Below the pieces are notes generated by a model. The model searched no databases and was not told the origin of the DNA. It saw only the letters and a list, made by a program, of their open reading frames with translations. Position numbers and translations under genes: made by a program. Below, piece by piece: positions 1 through 9,200 of a stretch of 64,000 nucleotides of DNA (its first letter is position 1; every line of letters starts with the position of its first letter). Origin of the DNA: Zygotorulaspora mrakii (lineage: Eukaryota > Ascomycota > Saccharomycetes > Saccharomycetales > Saccharomycetaceae); the NCBI RefSeq assembly GCF_013402915.1, contig NC_050726.1, forward strand, positions 821,377 through 885,376, read 5' to 3'.

Positions 1-129
1 GACCCGGAACTGGCAATGGCACTGCGTCTGTCTATGGAAGAGGAGCAGCAGAGGCAAGAGAGGCTGAGACAGGAACAGCACCAGCACCAGCAGCAAGATA
101 ATGATCCTCAAACAAAGGAGTCCAAATGA
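1..129 (+). CDS. RPN10: C-terminal end of Rpn10, proteasome ubiquitin receptor (partial, 5' end outside window)
   Basis: Frame 1 is open from the window edge and encodes 42 residues before TGA at 127-129. It begins DPELAMALRLSMEEE, which is the ubiquitin-interacting motif of Rpn10 (acidic patch, Ala and Ser at the UIM positions), followed by a Gln/Arg-rich tail as in the S. cerevisiae protein. Rpn10 sits in the 26S proteasome and binds polyubiquitin chains. The VWA domain that should precede the UIM lies outside the window. S. cerevisiae RPN10 is YHR200W, which fits the chromosome VIII-type genes further along (PPX1 = YHR201C, YHR202W and so on). Identification rests on the UIM plus synteny. 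Confidence 0.85.
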   Translation, partial: DPELAMALRLSMEEEQQRQERLRQEQHQHQQQDNDPQTKESK

Positions 130-378
130 AGCATATATAACGGTTCGTAGAACCTACGTAGCGAGTACCATTTCAATATATTGCGCTCTGTGTATGCGCT
201 CTGTGAGTTAGCTCATCCGAATACACGGTTACCCGAACTCGAATAGGCTTTCATATTTGTCTTTTAACATAGTAGTTGTGGAAAGGTGTATTAGCGAGCA
301 CTCATGCAAGGGTCACGCTATTTTATCTAGCCCATCGCCGTCCTCTAGGCTTCCTGTCCCTGTGTATTTAGGACCAAT

Positions 379-3300
379 ATGGCGAATGATGACCGCATGT
401 TTGCGGGCCTCCGAGGGAATAACCAGCGAGCCGTCATCTCTGCCACAACAAATAACACCAGGACCAACAGATTTGCGCAGCCAAACAGTATTTCACTAAG
501 TGCTGGTAATCTTATAGTTGGATCGAACAATGACTCGAGGCAGCATGGCAATCAGAATAGAAATCCAATCAGTGGGGCGGGCCCCAAGAATTTTTTAAAC
601 GGTAATCATACAACGTCTTCACCAATTGATCTCCCGAATGGAGGCGCTAATACACGGAAAAATAAAACGCACCAATTAGACCTACTGTATCATGAATCGC
701 GCTATTCTACTGAGCCAGTGATGTTGAATTTAAGTGAATTCCTTGACATAAGAAGCGGTGACATATGTGAACTAAAAACTTATCATCGACACCCTAAACC
801 ATCTGACCGTAAAATTTACTTCATTGCGAAAGATTTGGATCAGGGTATTAAAAGGCGTGCAAAATCTTGCCACATATCTGTTTTGTCAGGCCAGCTGCAA
901 TCACTACTAGACTTGCCTTCAAGGTCCAAAGTTTGGGTAAAAAGAAAGGAAAAGGCAGATAGTGAAGCTGATCTAGTTGAGCTAAACATCAAGGACTGTT
1001 TGCTTAATAGAGGTGATATGTGGTGTTTGTCTTCTCAACTGGTACAATCGTGCCTTTTTTCAGGGCAAAAATTGACTTTTTTTGATTCAATCAGAGCTAC
1101 AGTTAATGGTATTTATAGAGATGGTAAGAAAGTACTTTCCGGATATGTTGATGAGAAGACTAGAGTTGTTTTTCGGTCAGAATCTGCAAGAATGATCTTT
1201 TTGATTCAAATAACAGACGAGATGTGGAACTTTGAAGAAACAGGTGAGCAACTATTTCAGAAAATGGTGAACTCACTTTTCCCGAAAATTTTCAAGAAAT
1301 GGAAGGAAATCGACACTCATCATAGCATAACGATCGCATTTTCGACATCAGTTGATTATTCAGAAGTTCCCTTTAGAGAGCTCAGACCTGGAGAACTTCT
1401 GAAAAATACGAAAGACTACTTCCGAATTGTTGTCGATCAAGTACACATCATTCACTGGGTTGAAATTATGGAGACATTAAGAAAAGAATTTATGAACCTG
1501 ACCCGTAATATACTGAATTTCAAAACAGAAGATGGGCATAGCATTATCAAAGGCCGCTTCTCTCCAGTCATCAAATCAAACATTCTCGAACTTGTTAATT
1601 TTGCAACAACTATATTGGCAGATCCATTCAAACAACCTGATTTGCGACATACTACGACTCACGTAATATTAATCAGCCCAGGTTCAGGCCTTTATGACGT
1701 TGACTACGACCTGCTCAAACTGACGGGGAAAAAACTGCTGTCATTAGAGATGACCATGGATTTAATTTGTTTATCTCGTACTCCTCTTCACGTTGTTCCA
1801 CTGCTGAGATATCTTGACTACGAAAACAACCTGCATCATTGTAGTCCCAACTGGTTAAGTATCTTTTTTTGGAACGATGCGTTCAAGAGTTCCCGAGAAT
1901 GGTATCCGAGATGCAAGATTTACGATGTTCAAATGATGGGTTTAAATGAGAACGACATTCTTAAAGAGGTTGATATTGCAAACATAAATGCGGGAAAGGG
2001 TGTACACAGCGTGTCACAATTGATAAATATTTATGATAATGGTGTCTTCAAATCTCACCGGATGAAATCCCTTCCTAGTATTTCGAGACAAGGCGGGCTC
2101 CTTCCCTTGGGTAAGAATGAGCAAGAGATAAATAAAATTTCAAATACAGCTTCTGCCTTTGTTTGGACAACTCCTAAGGTGGCAGATGCGGTTATAGAAA
2201 AAGTTCAAAAACCGCAGGTTCTCGCAAACTTATACACTACTGGTACGAAAGGAAGGTCATCAGGTGGCAGTAGTACTGAAAATACATCTTCTAATGATGT
2301 TAGAACTCAGATACCTGTTACTTCCCTTGCAGTTGATACTTTAAAAGGTATAAACAAAAAGAACTCTGTGAAAGACTTCACTCATCGTATTGTTAATAAA
2401 CTCATTCCCGATTGGGATCAGAAAAGACCGGCATCAAATTCTTTGAGACAGGTAATCGAAGGACCGTTTGAACATCCGAAAGTAGAGGTTGGGTCTTTAA
2501 GTATTTGTAATGGCGCATCAGAACAAGGTCCAAAAATTACCAAGAATCTCAGTTCCTTAGAAACTGAAAACACACAGAGGTCTTTGACAGATAATGAATC
2601 ATGCCATGCTTCAGTTAACTCATTGAACTCCTCGAGATACTCGAGGGGTGCAGAGGGAAGACCCTTCCTTCTTGAAGAGAAGAAGGCTAGGAACAAAGGA
2701 AGGATAGACATTGAGGGGCAGCCTCCAGTAGTAGATCAGACGTGGATTGAAATTGAAAATCCATCAATACCTGTTAGCGGTGAGATTGCCAAAAGAATGC
2801 TACCGATTCGTTGGAAGGATGTTTTACCGCGCTATGTTGCCAAAAAATATAGCAAATGGCGCTCGTTCACAACTCCTGCAGAGCTTCCTATTACAATATC
2901 AGAATTTCCTTCGAAAATAGACTTTGATACAAATTTTGTCTTTCGAAATCACTTTGTCACTCTTAACATAGATCAGGAATCATATAACCAAACGTGCAAG
3001 GACTTGTTACGTAATATGATATACTTAAGGCTACTTACTGGATTTCAGCTGTGTGTGGGTCCAAAGGCGGAAGCTATCGAGCTCGCAAAATCAGGTGGTA
3101 GTGATGAATCTCCGATAGCTAAATATACTGAAGGCAACTGGAGCAGTATAAAAGTATACATGATGATTGACTCCGAAATTCACAGGTTATCGTGCGGTGT
3201 CGAGGGCATTATAGACGTCCAACGATACATAAGGAAAAATGAGGCAAATCCCTTTGAACAGGTGCCGAGATATATACCTCTTGTCAAAACAAGGTATGAG

Positions 3301-4971
3301 AATGATTACAGGAATGCAGAAGTCGACACTCTACATGTTAGTCGTGAAACATTCAATTGGGATCAAATTGACCAGGTACTTGCGGGTTATGGAGATTATG
3401 GTTTTAATAAAAAGTCGTATGGTTTCCGATCAAAATTAGTTGTGTTGCCCGCTGAAATTCCAGCCACCACTTACTCGTCGGTTATAAGTGGAAGAAACGA
3501 AACATTAACAGCCGAAGAAATCAGATTGGAAGGGCTTCGTAGGTTAATCGCCCTAGTTACGAGGTCTCCTCTGCGGACAGTTCAAGAGACACTTGCAAAT
3601 AAGAGTAAAAAAGATGAAATTCAGCAAGAGATCCAGTTCTATACTGGATCGTTGTTCGACTTTATTCATGAACAACAAGCTTCGCTTGAAAAGTCAGTGC
3701 TCCATTACAAAGATTCGATTTTTGCAAGCGAAAACAGGCAATTAAAAAAAGATGTTGAACTGAAAACGTTAGCAAATGAAATTCAGCATGGGAGTAACCC
3801 CCTCGCACTTGTTACAAGGAAGTGGCACTGGAAAAAGCATAAAAATAGTTTTCTTGGATCAGAAATGGTAAACTGGCTAATCAGAAACTTTGGTGATATT
3901 GATACAAGAGAGGATGCCGTTGAATATGGTCAAATTTTAATGGACCGAGGCATGTTTGTGCATGTCCTGAACAAACATGGTTTCCTTGACGGGCATTATT
4001 TCTATCAAATCTCTCCGGATTTTATCTTCGAGGTGGGTGCTCTGGAGAAGACACACAGTGATCAGAAATCAACAGAAACTAGAAATTTTGCGAAGGACAT
4101 TGAACCTGCTATTAGCACATCTGAATCAAATATCGTGTCCAATTCTTCAACATATCACTCTGCAAGACTGCGAGATATGGATGAGTCAAGAGGAGAAGAC
4201 CAGTTTGATTTACCGAAGCCCACAGTCATCTTGAGCACTTCTATGGTTATCGATGTTGACCCAGCGGGTAAGTCGTACAAACTCGAAACTTGCACAGTTC
4301 ATTATGATAAAGTTCATAATCCGGAACATTGTTTTCATATTCGTTTGGAATGGTTGACCACTACCCCAAAATTGCTTGATGATTTAGTCGGAAACTGGTC
4401 GCGTCTCTGTGAAAGATATGGTTTACGCTTAGTTGAAGTTCCCTGGAAAGAACTTTGCCAGATACCGAGCATTAATCCATTCCATTCTTTTGTTGACATT
4501 AAACTTGCTATTAACCCATGGGAAGATCCAGAGTTCAAAGACCTGGAAATATTATCCGCTGGCAAGTTTTATTACCACATGTATCTTCTGAAAGCATCTG
4601 GCTTTCTGTTTGACAACAGGGCCTCCACATTCTTGGAAGGAGGAAATGGCGCACATTATAACATTGTCTATTCGTGGGGTAAACCTGAGTTCAAGTATGC
4701 CCAATTTATTCACAGTACGGGTGCTTATATTGCGGAAATCAGGGAAAACGGAAATTTATTTCTTGCACCAAACAATATTTACATCTCCAGAGTGAATCAC
4801 GGCAATGTCATTGGTAAAGCACAATCGTCGCCCCAGTTTGCATTAGATGCGCAGAAAGTTATGTTGGATTTCAAAAAGACTTGTACAACCTACGAGGAGC
4901 TAAGAACAATCCTATTGCAAGCAAAAGAGAAATGGATTGAAGACCAGTTTTATGAAGACTATTTGACCTAG
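379..4971 (+). CDS. IML1: Iml1, catalytic subunit of SEACIT (GATOR1-like) inhibitor of TORC1
   Basis: A 1530-residue protein, close to the ~1580 residues of S. cerevisiae Iml1 (DEPDC5 family). With Npr2 and Npr3 the family forms the GTPase-activating complex for Gtr1 that shuts down TORC1 on the vacuole when amino acids are short. Visible parts are a low-complexity N-terminus rich in Asn/Ser with the conserved SISLSAGNLIVGSN stretch, a VWA/SABA-like region around 410-480, and a DEP domain at about 1145-1215 (RKWHWKKHKNSFLGSEMVNW). A conserved C-terminal domain ends in FYEDYLT. Two in-frame ATGs compete: 379 and 397. The second gives MFAGLRG, matching the MFAKLHG start of the yeast protein, so translation may begin at 397. 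It is convergent with HOM6, with 57 bp between stops. Confidence 0.93.
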   Translation: MANDDRMFAGLRGNNQRAVISATTNNTRTNRFAQPNSISLSAGNLIVGSNNDSRQHGNQNRNPISGAGPKNFLNGNHTTSSPIDLPNGGANTRKNKTHQLDLLYHESRYSTEPVMLNLSEFLDIRSGDICELKTYHRHPKPSDRKIYFIAKDLDQGIKRRAKSCHISVLSGQLQSLLDLPSRSKVWVKRKEKADSEADLVELNIKDCLLNRGDMWCLSSQLVQSCLFSGQKLTFFDSIRATVNGIYRDGKKVLSGYVDEKTRVVFRSESARMIFLIQITDEMWNFEETGEQLFQKMVNSLFPKIFKKWKEIDTHHSITIAFSTSVDYSEVPFRELRPGELLKNTKDYFRIVVDQVHIIHWVEIMETLRKEFMNLTRNILNFKTEDGHSIIKGRFSPVIKSNILELVNFATTILADPFKQPDLRHTTTHVILISPGSGLYDVDYDLLKLTGKKLLSLEMTMDLICLSRTPLHVVPLLRYLDYENNLHHCSPNWLSIFFWNDAFKSSREWYPRCKIYDVQMMGLNENDILKEVDIANINAGKGVHSVSQLINIYDNGVFKSHRMKSLPSISRQGGLLPLGKNEQEINKISNTASAFVWTTPKVADAVIEKVQKPQVLANLYTTGTKGRSSGGSSTENTSSNDVRTQIPVTSLAVDTLKGINKKNSVKDFTHRIVNKLIPDWDQKRPASNSLRQVIEGPFEHPKVEVGSLSICNGASEQGPKITKNLSSLETENTQRSLTDNESCHASVNSLNSSRYSRGAEGRPFLLEEKKARNKGRIDIEGQPPVVDQTWIEIENPSIPVSGEIAKRMLPIRWKDVLPRYVAKKYSKWRSFTTPAELPITISEFPSKIDFDTNFVFRNHFVTLNIDQESYNQTCKDLLRNMIYLRLLTGFQLCVGPKAEAIELAKSGGSDESPIAKYTEGNWSSIKVYMMIDSEIHRLSCGVEGIIDVQRYIRKNEANPFEQVPRYIPLVKTRYENDYRNAEVDTLHVSRETFNWDQIDQVLAGYGDYGFNKKSYGFRSKLVVLPAEIPATTYSSVISGRNETLTAEEIRLEGLRRLIALVTRSPLRTVQETLANKSKKDEIQQEIQFYTGSLFDFIHEQQASLEKSVLHYKDSIFASENRQLKKDVELKTLANEIQHGSNPLALVTRKWHWKKHKNSFLGSEMVNWLIRNFGDIDTREDAVEYGQILMDRGMFVHVLNKHGFLDGHYFYQISPDFIFEVGALEKTHSDQKSTETRNFAKDIEPAISTSESNIVSNSSTYHSARLRDMDESRGEDQFDLPKPTVILSTSMVIDVDPAGKSYKLETCTVHYDKVHNPEHCFHIRLEWLTTTPKLLDDLVGNWSRLCERYGLRLVEVPWKELCQIPSINPFHSFVDIKLAINPWEDPEFKDLEILSAGKFYYHMYLLKASGFLFDNRASTFLEGGNGAHYNIVYSWGKPEFKYAQFIHSTGAYIAEIRENGNLFLAPNNIYISRVNHGNVIGKAQSSPQFALDAQKVMLDFKKTCTTYEELRTILLQAKEKWIEDQFYEDYLT

Positions 4972-5028
4972 AAGTAGGTTATTATTCAATACGGTATAGA
5001 AGGACTATATATACGATTCTATTCAAAT

Positions 5029-6108
5029 CTATAGTCTTTGAGCAATTTTAATTGCATCAGCAAGAACTCCCGCAGCAGTAACATCGGCACCGGCACCGGC
5101 ACCTTGAATAACCATTGGATTAGTGTAACGCTTAGTTTTAATAGAAATCACATTGTCAGAGCCCTTCAAAGAAGCAAATGGATGGGAAGCATCATACTTT
5201 TCAATACCAACGGTGACACTGTTGGAAGCAAAGTCGACCTTACCAATGAATCTCAAGACCTTATTTTCTGCGGCTGCCTCTTCCTTCAATTTAGTTAGAT
5301 CAGCATCATATGCTGGTAGTTTCTCCATAAATTCAGTTACAGAAGCAACGTTTTCTAGAGGCTTTGGAATCAAAGACTCAACTGGGAAAGAAGTTGGCGA
5401 TTCAACCTTCAAACCACTAATTCTTGCCAAAATAGTGACTTTTCTTGCAACATCTAGACCATTCAGATCATCTCTTGGGTCTGGTTCCGTGTAACCTAAT
5501 TTCTTAGCAACTTTAACAACATCTGAAAATTTAACAGTGTTAGCTTGGGTTGTTGAAAACTCATTAAAAATGTAAGATAAAGTACCAGAGAAGATACCTT
5601 CAATTTTTTCCACTTCATCGCCAGTTTGAATCAAATCCCTTAAAGTACCTATAATAGGTAGACCTGCACCCACAGTAGCTTCATGGTATACTAATCCGTC
5701 GGTAGGTTTACCAGCGAAGATTTCATTCCACAGATTTAAATCTGATGAGAATGCTTTTTTATTTGGTGTAGCGATTGAAATACCGCTAGAGACAAATTTT
5801 GGATAATAACTGGAAATTTGAGCGCTCGAAGTGTTGTCAACAAGAATTACTGGAATTGGTGACTTTTTCAAATACTCTAGTAGAGCATCAGCTGACAATG
5901 GCTGATCTTTCGACTCTGCTACAAGTGAATTCCAGCCCTTTGATACGTCCAATGGCTTGAAATCCCTCGAGTGCACAGAATTATCACCAGTACCAATCAA
6001 AATAAGATTATAAGTGATTGGAGATTTCATTGCAACCAATTGGTTCAAAAAGGCAGATCCAATCACACCAGCGCCCAAGGCCGCAACATTAACAACTTTA
6101 CCGGACAT
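5029..6108 (-). CDS. HOM6: Homoserine dehydrogenase
   Basis: A 359-residue protein, the usual length for fungal Hom6. It catalyses NAD(P)-dependent reduction of aspartate semialdehyde to homoserine, the branch point to threonine and methionine, in the cytosol. The N-terminal Rossmann motif GAGVIG is at 12-17, the substrate-domain motif GIFSGTLSYIFNEF at 171-184, and DDLNGLDVARK holds Asp219 and Lys223, the same numbering as the catalytic pair of the S. cerevisiae enzyme. Nothing is missing. It is YJR139C in S. cerevisiae and keeps its place between IML1 and HIR3. The 133-bp gap to HIR3 holds a near-match to a Gcn4 site. Confidence 0.97.
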   Translation of the reverse strand: MSGKVVNVAALGAGVIGSAFLNQLVAMKSPITYNLILIGTGDNSVHSRDFKPLDVSKGWNSLVAESKDQPLSADALLEYLKKSPIPVILVDNTSSAQISSYYPKFVSSGISIATPNKKAFSSDLNLWNEIFAGKPTDGLVYHEATVGAGLPIIGTLRDLIQTGDEVEKIEGIFSGTLSYIFNEFSTTQANTVKFSDVVKVAKKLGYTEPDPRDDLNGLDVARKVTILARISGLKVESPTSFPVESLIPKPLENVASVTEFMEKLPAYDADLTKLKEEAAAENKVLRFIGKVDFASNSVTVGIEKYDASHPFASLKGSDNVISIKTKRYTNPMVIQGAGAGADVTAAGVLADAIKIAQRL

Positions 6109-6231
6109 TTTCTTTTTCTCACGTCTGAAAACACTACTGAGTTGAATTAACAGCTTATTTAAATACCTATAGTGTTATATAAACTGACTGTTCGTAAAAG
6201 TTTTAATCTGTCAATCGAGGTTGAAAATGTT

Positions 6232-6249
6232 AGAGTCATAGTCACGTGA
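6232..6249 (-). promoter_or_regulatory. Candidate Gcn4 and Cbf1 sites upstream of HOM6
   Basis: AGAGTCA at 6232-6238 is one mismatch from the Gcn4 site TGAGTCA, and TCACGTGA at 6242-6249 is a perfect palindromic E-box of the Cbf1/Pho4 type. They lie 124-141 bp upstream of the HOM6 ATG, a normal distance for amino-acid biosynthesis control. The E-box overlaps the HIR3 stop codon (6242-6244), so one short stretch may serve both as coding end and promoter element. Confidence 0.45.
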
Positions 6250-9200
6250 GTTTGTCTACAAGCATTCGAATTTTATCGAAAGCGTCCTTCTTACTAACAC
6301 GTTTCCTTGGGAGGCTTGGTTTCGGGTTATTTTGTACTGATAAAGATGTACCTGATGCTGAAGTATTAACATCAGTAGTTTGAAAGGACACAGAGCGTTG
6401 TACTTCCTGTTTAGGTTCTTTTGCGGTTTCTTCTTCTTGTAATAGGCTGGCGGCGAGCGGCATGTAGAAAAATTTGAGAAATAATGACAGACATATTCCA
6501 TCGAATGCGATACCGTTGTTGACTTTTTTCAATTGATACGCTATCTTGATTCCATCAATTATCTCTTCCGAATAGTCCTCTTTTTTGGCAGAATCGAGGA
6601 GGTTCTGACTATTCTTCATGAATACCTGGTAATTGATGGCAGGAAGTATTTGCTCAACGTATTCTTTTTCGTTTATGTGCAGCTTTCTTCTTGCACATAA
6701 TGTGTATAATGCAACAGCATGCTCTGAAGCTTTGTTAACGTACGCCATTCCAGATCCAAATCTCCTTATCTTTTTACAAACTAAACCAATGGAATTAAAA
6801 TCACCTTTGCGGAAAAGAATGTCCAAATAAAATATAACATATTGATTGGTGTATACGAAATGCTTTCCAGGTCTTTCGAAATCAGGTTTCCATATATTAA
6901 CTAAGTTCTTATGAGTACTCTTAATCGACATCATCGCTCCCATCTCGTTCAATGCTCCATCAGTGTCTGTAAACTCATCGAAAAGAATTCGAGAGATTCT
7001 ATAGCGTGGTCTGTGATGCCATTTTTTTTTGTCAGATGCTATCAGGATTTTGAGTAGCTTAACAATCTTCTGATAAAATACTCTTATCTGGTAATCAATG
7101 GCAAGCGATTCGTCAATTTTCCAGAAGACTTCCTCCTCTTTAAAAAATTCCTTGTCAGTGGAAAGAAGCTTCAAAGCCTCTTTAGGAGTATTAATGCCCT
7201 CCTTCACAGACTTGAAACACATGTTCACGAGAGAATAGTGGGGCTCGATAACTGCATCTTTTGCAGCTGAACTTTGCACAGCTGCCTTACATGCCTTTTG
7301 TATGCTCTCAAACGCATCTGGACAATGTTTTTTTCTATCAATCTTGAAGTACATCCGACCAATGTGATAGTATGTAACCCAGTTGTAAGTGCTGTCATCA
7401 TTTGAATTTTTGTCCAGGAAGTAACCACTCGTCTTGAAAGAGAGTAATATTGCTTGCTCGATGTTAAAGTCTGAGATGCATGAAGTACCTTGGCTTCTTC
7501 TCTCTGAAACATCACCATATTCTCCGAGTGCCAAAGTTGTCTCTGAACGCTTCCAGGTAAAGCATAATTTCTCCATAGGTTTAAGGTAGGCGCTAATCAA
7601 TTCTACGCCCATCTCTTCACATGCTTTTTGAGCGATAATTTCGTCTTCCGGAAGTTTGATTTTCTTTGCAAAGAATAAGGTTAAGGACATGATGAAGCAC
7701 AAGATTGACTGCCTTTGTGTCATAGCTATTGAGTTCTTCTTCTCAATAACAGTAAGCTTGTCGGAAGTCCACATTAGATCGTCCTCTACCAAGTATGCAT
7801 AGCACTTACCCAGCAAATACCAGCTTTCAAAACGCTTGGTGTTATAAATAATGTCATTCTTTAACATTGATATGATCGAGTCCAGTTCGGAAGGCCTTGC
7901 TTGCATCAATTTCTTTCTTGCCCGGTAAAGGTTTAGTGATTGGATGCTCGATACGTAAAGAACACCAACGTTCATAAACTCTTGCAGCTCATCATATGGG
8001 GTGGTAAGAGCCAGCGTATATTTCCCCGAGAAAGCATTTCGAAAAAGCTGTACCGTAATTGGACTTTCCAGGTATTCTGTAAGTTCATATTTGTTTCTTT
8101 CTATGATTTGACTTCCAGAAAGAAGAGGATTTCCTATGGTCTCTATAATGTTATCTAGTACAGGTTTCAGATTACTTTTGCTGCCACTGGCAAGAAGTGG
8201 GTTCTTTCCTTGGTACAACAACCTCACAAGATATATACCCAGCGGCAACGAATTTCCCTTATCCATTTCTACAGCTTTTGTGGGATGCTGTTCAGGTGTA
8301 AAATTATCGCCAGCGATTAAATAATGATAACGACACCATAAAACTTGTTTTAAAAGTGTTAACGAATCATTGTCAGCAATACGACATAAAAGTCTTTCAC
8401 ATATCTTCAAAAAATTGCCTTCTGAGGCATCACAGAATCCAAATGCTCCCAACAAAGAGTGGAAACTCCATATCATGTTCGTTGTGAAAGAACTGTTTTG
8501 CACTGAGGAGGTTGATGAAGATTCAGAATTAAAGAAAAAAACAAACACTGTTGCCAAATTAGCGATAGTGTCTTTCATTTTAGACGAAGATTTGACAGCT
8601 CTTTTGAAGAAAGGTTTCTTAGAAGGATCGTTCCTCATCAGGCTCTCAAAATCAAGAACTGGAAAAAAGAGAAAAAATGTTTTGGTGAGAACCTTCAAAT
8701 CTTCAAATGTAACATTCTCTGTTATCTTCCAATTTTTGCCAGCCAAACTTGCGATCACCTTCGAGGTAAAATATCCCACGGAGCTTAAAATTGTAAGCTG
8801 CATTTGCTGACGTCCTTTATCTGACAGCGAAAGATAATCACTAGAAGCGATGACTTGAGTGAACAAAGTCAGTACATTGAAATAGCTTCTCAAAATATTT
8901 CTCATATCGTTTTTGCTCACGTAAAATGATAAAAGCACTTCCCAAAGTTTAACTTTCAGTATAAAGGGAGAATTACAAATAAAAGTAAACATATCCTGAT
9001 CATCCAAAGAGCACTTTGTCTCGGGATATATGGTCCGCAAAAGAACGTTTTGCAGTATCTCGACATTCTGTGCTATTTCTTTGTTTTCGCGTGGTTCTTC
9101 TGATGCATCTACAATGCTTATTTTCTTTATTATATTTATTTTTCTAATTTGGGAGTTAATAGCAGCTGGATTTAAAGATGGTATGTGACGGTAGTTTGGA